Shown here: positions 16,751 to 24,187 of the stretch, in pieces | Position numbering within the stretch: the stretch's first letter is position 1 | How the letters are laid out: the number at the start of each line of letters is the position of its first letter | Assembly: GCF_002288825.1 (NCBI RefSeq) | Contig: NZ_NSLI01000002.1 | Span: 310,001 to 374,000 of the forward strand | Length of the DNA stretch: 64,000 nucleotides | Reading direction: 5' to 3' | Source: Sphingomonas lenta | GTDB taxonomy: Bacteria > Pseudomonadota > Alphaproteobacteria > Sphingomonadales > Sphingomonadaceae | The notes under the pieces: generated by a model | What the model was told of the DNA's origin: nothing | Databases searched by the model: none | The model's input: the letters and a program-made list of their open reading frames with translations, nothing else | Translations under genes and position numbers: made by a program

Positions 16751-17206
16751 TCACCTCGTCTTCGCCGCCTGCAGCACCGCCTGCGCGTGGCCGGGCACCT
16801 TCACCTTGCGCCACTGCTCCACCAGCGACCCTTGCGCGTTGAACAGGAAGGTCGCGCGGTCGATGCCCATATATTTCCGCCCGTACATCGACTTCTCGAC
16901 CCACACGCCGAACGCTTCGCACGCCGCGCCGCTCTCGTCGGACAGCAGGCGTACGCCGAGTTCGTGCTTGGCCGTGAACTTGCCGTGGCTCGCAACCGAG
17001 TCCTTTGAGATACCGACCACCTGCACCCCAGCCGCCTCGAAATCACGGGCCAGCGCCGTGAAGTCGAGCGCCTCGCGCGTGCAGCCAGACGTGTCGTCCT
17101 TGGGGTAGAAATAGATCGCCGCCCAGCCGCCGACGAGCGAGCGCAGCGGCACCGGCCCGCTCTCGTCCTGCACCGTCACGTCAGGGATCGTGTCACCCAG
17201 CTCCAC
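16751..17206 (-). CDS. bcp: Thiol peroxidase of the BCP/PrxQ type, 1-Cys form
   Basis: 151 residues from a GTG at 17206 behind AGGAGG. The peroxidatic Cys42 is in FYPKDDTSGCTREALDF. In the common 2-Cys BCP the resolving cysteine lies five residues later (C-x4-C); here that position is Leu47, so this is a 1-Cys variant that must use an external thiol. A second cysteine occurs in GAACEAFGVW. It reduces hydrogen peroxide and organic peroxides in the cytoplasm. The start overlaps the last 14 bases of glnE in another frame, so the two are co-transcribed and probably coupled. Confidence 0.93.
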   Translation of the reverse strand: MELGDTIPDVTVQDESGPVPLRSLVGGWAAIYFYPKDDTSGCTREALDFTALARDFEAAGVQVVGISKDSVASHGKFTAKHELGVRLLSDESGAACEAFGVWVEKSMYGRKYMGIDRATFLFNAQGSLVEQWRKVKVPGHAQAVLQAAKTR

Positions 17207-19952
17207 CCTCGCCTCCTATGTCGCGCCAAAGCTCGGCGACGCTCTGGCGCGTCCGCTCGAACTCGGCAACCGCTGCGTCCCAATCGGGCAGCCGCAACGC
17301 GCGGGCGATCAGGGCGCGGGTGCTGGGCGCAGGCGGCTCGGCGTCGGGTGCGACGAGGCGCAGCGTCACCAGCATGCGCGTGAGCAGGTCGTGCGCGTCG
17401 CGCGTGCCGGCCGGGAGCAACCCCGCCCCAACCAGCGCGTCGACCGCGCGGCCGAGATGCGGCTCGAAGCCGGCCCGGTGCGCCAGCTGGAGGACGTGGA
17501 CCGCGAACTCCAGGTCGACGAGCCCGCCCGGCAGCAGCTTGGCGTCGAGCGGCCCCTTGGGCGGTTTGTGCGCGGCCATCTCCGCCCGCATCGTCCGCGC
17601 CTCCGCGGCAATGTCGCGCTCGGGCCGCGCGCCCGCCAGCACCTGCGCCACGATCGCGTCCGTCGCCGCACGCGCTTCCGTCGATCCGTGGACCACGCGC
17701 GCGCGGGTGAGCGCCATATGCTCCCACGTCCACGCCTCCTCGCGCTGGTAGCGCGCGAACGAGTCGAGCGAGACGGCGAGCGGCCCCTTGTTCCCCGACG
17801 GCCGCAACCGCGTGTCGACTGGGTAGAGCGGCCCCGCCGCCGTCGGCGCGGACAGCGCGCCGGTCATCCGCTGCGCGAGCCTGTTGAAGTAGAGCGTCGC
17901 GCCGAGCGGCTTCGCACCGTCCGACTCGGCGTGGAAGTCGCCCGTGAACAGGTAGACGAGGTCCAGGTCGGACGCGTGCGTCAGCAGCCCGCCGCCCATC
18001 CGTCCCAGCGCCAGCACGACGAGCTCGCCGCCGGGCACCCGCCCGTGCGCCCGTTCGAACTCGGCGACCGTGCGCGCGGCGATCGTCCGGATCGCCGCCT
18101 CGGCGACGCGGGCGTATCCTTCCCCGACCTCCAGCGGGTCGGCGGCACCCGCGACGATCTGCGTCCCCAGCGCGAACCGCGCCTCGCCGACGACGCGGCG
18201 GATTTGGTCGAGCGCGGCCTGATAATCCCCGTCGGCGCAGGCCATCGCCCGCGCAAGCACCTCGACGGTGCCGACCGGCTCGAACGCGCTCGCGTCCATG
18301 AGGCCGTCGAGCAGCGCCGGCCGGCGCGCGAGGTCGTCGGCGAGCGGCGGCGCGTGGCTCAAGATTGCGGCGAGCAGCTGCGCCAGCGCCGGCCGCGCCT
18401 CCAACAGCCGTAGCGTGTTGACGGCGCTGGGCAGCCGCTCGAGCAGCCGGTCGAGCCGGAGCAGCGCGCCCTGCGGCTCGGGCGCGCGCGCCAGCGCCTC
18501 GACGAGGCCGGGCAGCACCGCCTCCAGCGCGTCGCGCGCGGCGGGACTGCGCAGCGCCGGGTAGGCGCCCCCGCGCCAGGCGGCGATGCGCTGCGCAGGC
18601 GCGTCCGTCTCGGCGTACCCCGCCCGCTCCAACGCTTCTCCGAGCAGCACCGGGTCCAGCGGCAGTCGCGCGGGCCGCTCGTCCTCCAGCCCGTCATAGA
18701 TGCGGCCGACCGCCTCCACATGCGGGCGGAGCAGGTCGAGCAACGCCGCCCCGCTCTCCAGCCCGTGCAGCCGCGCCACGCGGTCTAGCGCTTCATCGGC
18801 CGGCAGCGTGTGCGTCTGCCGATCCTCCAGCATCTGCACGCGATGCTCGATCGTCCTCAGCAGCGTGTAAGCGTCGGAAAGCGCCCTCGCCTCTTGCGCG
18901 TCGATCCGCCCCGCTTCCGCCAATTGTGCGAGCGCGTCGCGCGTCGCGGGCACGCGCAAGTTCGGCTCGCGGCCGCCATGGATGAGCTGGTGGATCTGCG
19001 CGTAGAACTCTACTTCGCGGATACCGCCGCGCCCGCGCTTCAGGTCGTAGCCGGGGCCGAGGCGTTGCCCCTGCGCATGATGGTCGCGAATGCGGTGCGA
19101 CATGCCCCTGATCTCGCCCACCGCACCGAAGTCGAGCGAGCGCCGCCACACGAACGGCTGGATCGTGCGGAGGAAACGCTGGCCCAGCTTTAGGTCGCCG
19201 GCGGCGGCGCGGGCGCGGATGAACGCCGCGCGCTCCCAGGGCAGCGCCTGGCTTTCGTAATAGTGGATCGCCGCGTTGACCGGCAGCGCGATCGGCGTCA
19301 CCTCGGGCGAGGGCCGCAGCCGCAGGTCGACGCGCAGCACGTAACCGTCGGCGTCGCGGCTCTGCAGCAGCTCGACCACGCGCCGCCCGATCCGCACCGC
19401 CGCGTCCTCCGGCTCCTCGCGCGCGCGCCTGGGCAGCGTCGCGGGGTCGAAGATCAGGATCGGGTCAATGTCGGACGAGTAGTTGAGCTCGAAGCTGCCC
19501 TGCTTGCCGAGCGCGATCGCGGCGAAGCCGATGGGCTCGGCATCGGGCGTGCGTTCCCGGATCGCGGTGCGGATCGCCAGGTCGAGCGCCGTATCGGCGA
19601 AGCCGGTCAGCGCCGCGGTGACCGCGGTCAGGTCGTACGCGCCCGACAAGTCCGCGAGCGCGACGGACAGCGCCAGCCTGCGCCGCGCGATACGGAGCCG
19701 CTTGGCCGGGGGTACGCCTTCCTCCTCCGGTAGCCATAGCGGAACCGTCTGCCCCGCCAGCAGCGAATCGACCGTGTCCCGCTCCCGGTCGAGCAGGCCG
19801 GAGAGGAAGGGCGAGCAGGCCCGCGCGCGCTCGATAGCATCGCTAAGCCGCTGATTAGGTTCGCCGATCTTTACGCTTAGGTAATCAGAATTTTGACTTA
19901 AATCAGCTTCGTCGCGGAAACGATCGGCGACTCGCGACGTTTCTGGCGACAT
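17193..19952 (-). CDS. glnE: Bifunctional glutamine synthetase adenylyltransferase/adenylyl-removing enzyme
   Basis: 919 residues, the usual size for GlnE. Two nucleotidyltransferase modules are visible: the N-terminal adenylyl-removing half with GKQGSFELNYSSDIDPILIF, and the C-terminal adenylyltransferase half with GRMGGGLLTHASDLDLVYLF; each is followed by an all-helical domain. The enzyme adds AMP to glutamine synthetase when nitrogen is plentiful and removes it when nitrogen is scarce, under PII control. Codons about 13-33 are markedly AT-rich compared with the rest of the gene. Its start codon shares CATG with the divergent small ORF at 19951, leaving no leader between them. Confidence 0.95.
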   Translation of the reverse strand: MSPETSRVADRFRDEADLSQNSDYLSVKIGEPNQRLSDAIERARACSPFLSGLLDRERDTVDSLLAGQTVPLWLPEEEGVPPAKRLRIARRRLALSVALADLSGAYDLTAVTAALTGFADTALDLAIRTAIRERTPDAEPIGFAAIALGKQGSFELNYSSDIDPILIFDPATLPRRAREEPEDAAVRIGRRVVELLQSRDADGYVLRVDLRLRPSPEVTPIALPVNAAIHYYESQALPWERAAFIRARAAAGDLKLGQRFLRTIQPFVWRRSLDFGAVGEIRGMSHRIRDHHAQGQRLGPGYDLKRGRGGIREVEFYAQIHQLIHGGREPNLRVPATRDALAQLAEAGRIDAQEARALSDAYTLLRTIEHRVQMLEDRQTHTLPADEALDRVARLHGLESGAALLDLLRPHVEAVGRIYDGLEDERPARLPLDPVLLGEALERAGYAETDAPAQRIAAWRGGAYPALRSPAARDALEAVLPGLVEALARAPEPQGALLRLDRLLERLPSAVNTLRLLEARPALAQLLAAILSHAPPLADDLARRPALLDGLMDASAFEPVGTVEVLARAMACADGDYQAALDQIRRVVGEARFALGTQIVAGAADPLEVGEGYARVAEAAIRTIAARTVAEFERAHGRVPGGELVVLALGRMGGGLLTHASDLDLVYLFTGDFHAESDGAKPLGATLYFNRLAQRMTGALSAPTAAGPLYPVDTRLRPSGNKGPLAVSLDSFARYQREEAWTWEHMALTRARVVHGSTEARAATDAIVAQVLAGARPERDIAAEARTMRAEMAAHKPPKGPLDAKLLPGGLVDLEFAVHVLQLAHRAGFEPHLGRAVDALVGAGLLPAGTRDAHDLLTRMLVTLRLVAPDAEPPAPSTRALIARALRLPDWDAAVAEFERTRQSVAELWRDIGGEGGAG

Positions 19953-20130
19953 GGCTACGATAGCTTCAGGTTACTTCGACGTATCGGAAGGCGGCTTCGT
20001 CGTCCGCCGTCCGCGCGTGACCGACGCGATCGGCGGCGCGTTGATGCGCAGCTACGCGCATGCCGCGGCGCTGCCCGACGACATGCGTCGCCTGCTCGAC
20101 CAGCTTGACCGCAAGACGCGACGCCATTGA
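19951..20130 (+). CDS. NepR-like small protein, possible second anti-sigma factor (59 residues)
   Basis: An ORF of 59 codons with third positions almost all G or C. Its second half, DAIGGALMRSY, a short linker, then LPDDMRRLLDQLD, follows the NepR pattern (compare NepR at 22112-22300: EMGDALRSVY, linker, VPDEFLDLLSKLD), two residues shorter in the linker. NepR proteins sequester the EcfG sigma factor until phospho-PhyR binds them, and this gene converges on ecfG with 18 bases between stops. Paralogous NepR proteins are known in sphingomonads. Its start overlaps that of glnE and has no clear ribosome site, so the exact start is uncertain. The opposite strand here shows only an arginine-rich frame. 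Confidence 0.62.
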   Translation: MATIASGYFDVSEGGFVVRRPRVTDAIGGALMRSYAHAAALPDDMRRLLDQLDRKTRRH

Positions 20131-20148
20131 TTGGGCGTCGCGACCGGG

Positions 20149-20796
20149 TCACCGGTCGCGGCTCAGCTCGTCCACCTCGCCCATGATCGTGTCGAGCGCG
20201 GTCTTGTTGGCGTCCTGCTCGTGCTCGCGGCGCGACGGCAACGCGCCTTCCGACAGCAGCGCCTCCAGCGCGACGCGGCCGCGCGCGACGCGGCTTTTGA
20301 TCGTGCCGACCGCGACGTTGCAGATCTCGGCCGCTTCCTCATAGGCGAAACCGCCCGCGCCGACCAGGATCAGCGCCTCGCGCTGCGGTTGCGGCAGGTG
20401 CATCAGCGCGCGCTGCATGTCCCCCAACTCGACGTGTCGATCCTGGCTCGCGGGCGCGGCGAGGATGCGGTCGGCGACGAGATCGTCCCACTCGCCCTTG
20501 AACCGCGCGCGGCGCATCTGCGACAGGTACAGATTGCGCAGGATGATGAAGGTCCACGCGCGCATGTTGGTGCCCGCCTGGAAACGCTTGCGCGCCGCCC
20601 ACGCCTTGAGCAGCGTCTCCTGGACGAGGTCGTCGGCCAGGTCGCGGCTGCCCGACAGCGAGCGGCCGAACGCGCGCAGGTGAGGGATCACCTGCGCCAG
20701 CTGCGCTTTGAACTCGTTATCCGGAAGCGAGACATGCTCCACCGGCGCGGCGGTGTCGGTGTCCTCAAGCTCGTCCCGAGGGACTGTTTCGGTCAT
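20149..20796 (-). CDS. ecfG: General stress response sigma factor EcfG
   Basis: 215 residues. Region 2 is at about 45-115 (LRAFGRSLSGSRDLADDLVQETLLKAW, then NMRAWTFIILRNLY), region 4 at about 135-190 (LPQPQREALILVGAGGFAYEEAAEICNVAVGTIKSRVARGR), as in group ECF15. It directs RNA polymerase to GGAAC-N16/17-CGTT promoters when NepR is removed by phosphorylated PhyR. The ATG at 20796 is the conserved start; the frame is open upstream but arginine- and serine-rich, as expected of non-coding read-through. Unlike the common nepR-ecfG operon, phyR and a small membrane gene lie between ecfG and nepR here. Confidence 0.94.
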   Translation of the reverse strand: MTETVPRDELEDTDTAAPVEHVSLPDNEFKAQLAQVIPHLRAFGRSLSGSRDLADDLVQETLLKAWAARKRFQAGTNMRAWTFIILRNLYLSQMRRARFKGEWDDLVADRILAAPASQDRHVELGDMQRALMHLPQPQREALILVGAGGFAYEEAAEICNVAVGTIKSRVARGRVALEALLSEGALPSRREHEQDANKTALDTIMGEVDELSRDR

Positions 20797-20857
20797 GCAG
20801 GTCCGATCAACAGAGAGCGGGCCCCTATCGCCCCTTGGGTCTAAGGATAGGGAGCGC

Positions 20858-20883
20858 GGCGCGGGATTACCAGCGCCCGCGCC
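20858..20883 (-). terminator. Hairpin after the 45-residue membrane-protein gene
   Basis: GGCGCGGG (20858-20865) and CCCGCGCC (20876-20883) pair perfectly with a 10-base loop, starting two bases after the stop of the small gene. There is no clear T-tract on the minus strand, so it may attenuate rather than stop transcription into ecfG. Confidence 0.45.
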
Positions 20884-20884
20884 T

Positions 20885-21022
20885 TTAGACGCCCACAAGC
20901 ACGATGAACGCGAACAGCGCAATGACGAGCGCCAGCGACACGGGCAGGATGACACGCGTCATGTGCGGCGTCGCGCCGGCGCGGGCGCGTTCTGTTTTGA
21001 TATGCTGTTCTTCGTCGGCCAT
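20885..21022 (-). CDS. 45-residue single-span membrane protein between phyR and ecfG
   Basis: A short ORF, MADEEQHIKTERARAGATPH followed by a hydrophobic stretch (about residues 23-45, ILPVSLALVIALFAFIVLVGV) that ends the protein. The charged, soluble N-terminus and C-terminal membrane helix make it a tail-anchored-like or single-pass protein. Codon third positions are mostly G or C and no frameshift or stop interrupts it. It lies 39 bases after the phyR stop and 88 bases before the ecfG start, all on the minus strand, so it is likely part of the stress operon. It matches no family I know. It could be a membrane partner of PhyP or a stress-induced membrane peptide; both are guesses. Confidence 0.65.
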   Translation of the reverse strand: MADEEQHIKTERARAGATPHMTRVILPVSLALVIALFAFIVLVGV

Positions 21023-21061
21023 AGCCGCTCAACCCCCGAAAACCGTTTTGGGTCCGTACCC

Positions 21062-21868
21062 TTACGCCGCTTCCGCGGGCACGGTGGACTGGTCGAAGAA
21101 CAACGCTTGCGAGATCGCGGCCTTCACAGTCGACCGCTGGAAGGGCTTGGTGATCAGGAAAGTCGGCTCCGGCCGCTCGCCCGTCAGCAGCCGCTCGGGG
21201 AAGGCGGTAATAAAGATCACGGGCACGTTGAACTCGGCGAGGATGTCCTTGACCGCATCGATGCCCGAACTGTCGTCGGCGAGCTGGATATCGGCGAGCA
21301 CCAGGCCCGGCCGGTCCTCCATCGCCAGCGCCACCGCCTCGTCACGCGTGACCGCCACGCCCGTCACCTCGTGGCCGAGGTCGCGGACGATCGTCTCGAT
21401 GTCCATGGCGATGATCGGTTCGTCTTCGATGATGAGCACGCGCGCGCGGGTCTGCTTTTCGATCTCGGCGAGCGCTTCGGCGACAAGGCTCTCCACCTCC
21501 GTCGTATCGACCTCGATCAGGTAGGCGGCGTCCTCCGGCGTGAAGCCTTCCATCGCAGTCAAGAGCAGCGCCTGACGCGACAGCGGCGTCATGCGGGCGA
21601 GGCGCGCACGAGCAACGGCCTCGTTGCCTTCGCCAGGTTCGGCGCGGCCCTCCGTCTCGTCGTAATTGGCGGAGTTCCAGATACCCTGGAACATGCGGTA
21701 GAGCCCGAGACGTGGATCGACGTCGCGCGGGAACTGGTCGGGCGCGGCGACGATCGCCTCCAGGGTCGCCCGGACGTACTTGTCGCCCTGCGCCTGGGAA
21801 CCGGTGAGCGCGCGGGCGTAGCGCCGCAGAAACGGAAGATGCGGTGCGAGTTGCTGTCCAAGCGACAT
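21062..21868 (-). CDS. phyR: PhyR, anti-anti-sigma response regulator of the general stress response
   Basis: 268 residues in two parts: an N-terminal sigma-factor-like domain (about 1-135: LAPHLPFLRRYARALTGSQ, then TPLSRQALLLTAMEGFTPEDAAYLI) that mimics EcfG, and a C-terminal receiver with acidic pair in IIEDEP and the phospho-acceptor Asp193 in LADIQLADDSSG. On phosphorylation the sigma-like domain binds NepR and frees EcfG. The layout and length match PhyR of Sphingomonas and Methylobacterium. The gene is divergent from nepR, with a 243-base regulatory region between them. Confidence 0.96.
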   Translation of the reverse strand: MSLGQQLAPHLPFLRRYARALTGSQAQGDKYVRATLEAIVAAPDQFPRDVDPRLGLYRMFQGIWNSANYDETEGRAEPGEGNEAVARARLARMTPLSRQALLLTAMEGFTPEDAAYLIEVDTTEVESLVAEALAEIEKQTRARVLIIEDEPIIAMDIETIVRDLGHEVTGVAVTRDEAVALAMEDRPGLVLADIQLADDSSGIDAVKDILAEFNVPVIFITAFPERLLTGERPEPTFLITKPFQRSTVKAAISQALFFDQSTVPAEAA

Positions 21869-21988
21869 GAGTCGTATTCACTCCCTGAATGGCGCGGCTT
21901 TCTCTGCGCGGATGTAACGGGGGTTGCAACGCCGAATAACGTGACTAACACCCCCGACGCGTCCGAGCGGATTTTTCGCGTGAAGTGT

Positions 21989-22013
21989 GGAACCCGCGAC
22001 CGGGTTTTTAGTT
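21989..22013 (+). promoter_or_regulatory. EcfG-type promoter of nepR-phyP, flanked by an inverted repeat
   Basis: GGAAC (21989-21993), 16 bases, then AGTT (22010-22013): one mismatch to the consensus GGAAC-N16/17-CGTT. CGCGTGAA (21977-21984) and TTCACGCG (22013-22020) form a perfect inverted repeat around it. The promoter lies about 90 bases before nepR, giving the autoregulatory loop known for this system. Confidence 0.7.
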
Positions 22014-22111
22014 TCACGCGCAAGCTTTCGTGTAAGGTCGCACGGGTCGGCGCGATTGGGCGCGGCGCCTGTCATAACGAGAGAACTTGGCAGGCTGTGC
22101 AGGGGGACGCG

Positions 22112-22300
22112 TTGAGTTTGGAAGACAAGCCGGCAAAGGCGCCTGCCAGGAAGGCCTCGCCCGCCCGGACCAGGAAACATGGCGACGGCCACGAGGCCAA
22201 GGAGCGCGAGATGGGTGACGCCTTGCGCTCCGTCTACGACCGCACGGTGCAGGAAGAAGTGCCCGACGAGTTTCTCGACCTTCTGAGCAAGCTCGACTAA
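22112..22300 (+). CDS. nepR: Anti-sigma factor NepR
   Basis: 62 residues starting at a TTG (22112) behind AGGGGG. The N-terminus is lysine-, alanine- and proline-rich and probably disordered; the conserved NepR core is EMGDALRSVYDRTVQEEVPD then EFLDLLSKLD at the C-terminus, two helices that hold EcfG in its inactive form and switch partner to phospho-PhyR. The frame is open far upstream, so the start had to be inferred: the TTG gives MSLEDKP, the length of NepR in Sphingomonas, and a proper ribosome site. The inner ATG at 22211 would remove most of the N-terminal region. phyP follows after 10 bases. Confidence 0.88.
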   Translation: MSLEDKPAKAPARKASPARTRKHGDGHEAKEREMGDALRSVYDRTVQEEVPDEFLDLLSKLD

Positions 22301-22310
22301 CAACGCCGGC

Positions 22311-23882
22311 ATGGCCACCACCGCCGAAGCCGAGCGCGACGTATTCGCGCCGAACGGGGCGTTGTCGCGCTTGCCGACCGGCGCCAAGCTTTTCCTGATC
22401 CTGTCGGCGGCGCTTCTGCCGCTGGCGGTCATCGCCATCATCGCCACGCTGCAGAACAGCCGGGTCGCCGATGCGGAGACGCGCGCGCGGTTGCGCGTCG
22501 CCGCCGAGGAGAGCGCGCGCGCGATCGCGATCGAGCTGGTGGGCGACATGAACGCGCTGCGCGCGACCACCGGCGCGCTCGCCACCGACCCGGCCGACGC
22601 GCCGAGCTGCGCGCGCGCGGAAGGCGTGTTCGCGAGCCGGGCGGACGCCGGTGCGCGTTTCGTGATCACCGATCGCGCGGGGCGCGTCCTGTGCGGCGCC
22701 CCGTTCCGGCCCTCACCGCCGCCGCTGGACACCGACCAGCCGATCGCCGGTACGATCGCCGCCGGACAAGGTCTCGTCCTCTCGCTTACGCATTCGGGCG
22801 GGCTGACGGCGCGCGCCTTTTTCCCCCGCGACTTCCTCGCGCGGCTCGGCGCGCCGAGCACGCGAGCGACCGTCTATTCGCAGAGCCTGATGCTCGGCCA
22901 GGAGTCGCTGGCGCTCGCGGCCATTCCCGACGCCACGCCGCTCGACCGGATGGAGACGATGCGCGTCGAGCTCGGCGTGGCGGACCTGAGCTTACGCACC
23001 AGCGTCCGCGCCGCGCCGATCACCTCCTCGTTCGTCGTGGCGATGCTGCTGCCGCTGCTGATGTGGGCGGCCGCCGTCGGCATCGGCTGGTTCGTCGTCG
23101 ACCGCCTGCTCATCCGCCCGCTGCGGCAGCTGCGCACCAGCGTGTCCGGCTACCAACCCGGCGAGGTGCTCGAAACCGGAACCCGCACCCTGCCCGCGCA
23201 GGAGATCCGCGAGCTCGGCGACACCTTCCGCGCCATCACCCGCACCGTCGCGCTGCACGAGGCCGGCCTCGCCGAAGGCCTGGTCCGCCAGACCAAGCTC
23301 ACGCGCGAGGTCCATCACCGGGTCAAGAACAACCTCCAGGTGATCTCCAGCCTCATCAACTTCCACGCGCGCGGCGCCCCCACACCGGAGGCGAGCGCCG
23401 CGTACGCCTCCATCCAACGCCGCGTCGATGCGCTCGCCGTCGTCCACCGCAACCACTTCGCGGAAATGGAGGAGAATCGCGGCCTCGGCCTGCGCTCGGT
23501 CCTGGGCGAGCTGGCGTCCAACATCCGCGCGACCGCACCGGACGGCGGGATCGGCATCGTGCTCGACGTCGACAATTATCTCGTCAACCAGGACGTGGCG
23601 GTGGCGGTCGCCTTCATCGTGACCGAGACGGTGGAGCTGGCGATGAGCGTCGATCCGGCCGCGCGCATTCGGGTGTCGCTCAAGCCGGCCGAGGCGGAGG
23701 GCCGGGCGACGTTGCGCATCGTCTCACGCGCGCTGGTGGACTCCGACGAGCTTCGCGACCTGCTCAAGACCCGCTACGGCCGTGTCATGGAAGGCCTCGC
23801 GCGCCAGCTCCGCGCCCAGCTCCACCACGACCCGCTCACCGGCGCATACGAGATCGGCATCGCGGTCACGGGCCGCGACTGA
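22311..23882 (+). CDS. phyP: PhyP-type HisKA_2 sensor protein, degenerate ATPase, likely PhyR phosphatase
   Basis: 523 residues: a membrane helix at about 27-46, a periplasmic domain to about 238, a second helix at about 239-262, a linker, then the HisKA_2 box EVHHRVKNNLQVISSL with phospho-acceptor His335/336. The part that should bind ATP lacks the normal signatures: where NELVTNALKHA is expected it reads TETVELAMSVDP, and no DNGxG or G2 box is seen. In Sphingomonas the phyR-linked PhyP is a negative regulator that removes phosphate from PhyR, and this degenerate domain fits. It is co-transcribed with nepR. Confidence 0.85.
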   Translation: MATTAEAERDVFAPNGALSRLPTGAKLFLILSAALLPLAVIAIIATLQNSRVADAETRARLRVAAEESARAIAIELVGDMNALRATTGALATDPADAPSCARAEGVFASRADAGARFVITDRAGRVLCGAPFRPSPPPLDTDQPIAGTIAAGQGLVLSLTHSGGLTARAFFPRDFLARLGAPSTRATVYSQSLMLGQESLALAAIPDATPLDRMETMRVELGVADLSLRTSVRAAPITSSFVVAMLLPLLMWAAAVGIGWFVVDRLLIRPLRQLRTSVSGYQPGEVLETGTRTLPAQEIRELGDTFRAITRTVALHEAGLAEGLVRQTKLTREVHHRVKNNLQVISSLINFHARGAPTPEASAAYASIQRRVDALAVVHRNHFAEMEENRGLGLRSVLGELASNIRATAPDGGIGIVLDVDNYLVNQDVAVAVAFIVTETVELAMSVDPAARIRVSLKPAEAEGRATLRIVSRALVDSDELRDLLKTRYGRVMEGLARQLRAQLHHDPLTGAYEIGIAVTGRD

Positions 23883-23921
23883 ACTTTTTTCGCGTTGCAC
23901 GATTTTTTCTGCGGACGCGGC

Positions 23922-23946
23922 GGAACAAGCTTCCACACACGTCGTT
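23922..23946 (+). promoter_or_regulatory. Consensus EcfG promoter in front of a small RNA
   Basis: GGAAC (23922-23926), exactly 16 bases, CGTT (23943-23946). This is the full consensus for the general stress sigma factor. It lies 40 bases after the phyP stop and points at the hairpin region that starts at about 23951, where there is no ORF with a ribosome site. Confidence 0.85.
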
Positions 23947-23950
23947 CTGC

Positions 23951-24056
23951 ATCTCGGAAAGCGACCTTATGCCCCCCCCCGCTCTCGCTTTCCAAGTGAT
24001 AGGCCCGGAAGCGTCAACCCCCTCCCCCCCCCCCCCGGTGACGCTTCCGGGCCTTT
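23951..24056 (+). ncRNA. Candidate general-stress small RNA with two C-rich hairpin loops (GsrN-like)
   Basis: Behind the EcfG promoter lie two stem-loops. The first pairs GGAAAGCGA (23956-23964) with TCGCTTTCC (23985-23993); its 20-base loop holds nine C residues in a row. The second pairs 24001-24016 (AGGCCCGGAAGCGTCA) perfectly with 24038-24053; its 21-base loop holds CCCCC-T-C12. TTT follows. In Caulobacter the EcfG-dependent RNA GsrN acts through a C-rich loop that base-pairs with G-rich mRNA leaders such as katG, and counterparts occur near ecfG genes. I infer a homologous role; ends are estimated from the promoter and the second stem. The runs of C may be prone to length error. Confidence 0.75.
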
Positions 24057-24075
24057 AACATCTCCGATCCAGCTG

Positions 24076-24105
24076 AACCGCCGCCCTCACCTGCGGCGGT
24101 TTTTT
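24076..24105 (+). terminator. Intrinsic terminator downstream of the small RNA
   Basis: AACCGCCGC (24076-24084) pairs perfectly with GCGGCGGTT (24093-24101) around an 8-base loop, with a run of six T at 24100-24105. It would stop any transcript that reads past the weaker TTT after the small RNA. Confidence 0.9.
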
Positions 24106-24122
24106 GCGTTTGGTGCTCTTCC

Positions 24123-24147
24123 GGAACGAATGGCCGGACGAATCATT
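24123..24147 (+). promoter_or_regulatory. Possible EcfG promoter of the entericidin gene
   Basis: GGAAC (24123-24127), 16 bases, CATT (24144-24147): one mismatch to GGAAC-N16-CGTT, 40 bases before the ATG of the lipoprotein gene. Single mismatches in the -10 box are common among EcfG targets, and entericidin-type genes belong to the general stress regulon in several alphaproteobacteria. Confidence 0.45.
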
Positions 24148-24187
24148 GGCGCATGCGGCAATACCGCCGGAAATGTGGAGTAAAGAT

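Noticed and set aside
20708..22111. Long plus-strand frame running into nepR
   Set aside because: It is antisense to ecfG and phyR; the NepR-like part begins at the TTG at 22112, with a ribosome site and the expected length.
24017..24037. Poly-C run as a phase-variation tract of a coding gene
   Set aside because: It lies in a hairpin loop downstream of a sigma-factor promoter, not within or just before an ORF whose frame it would switch.
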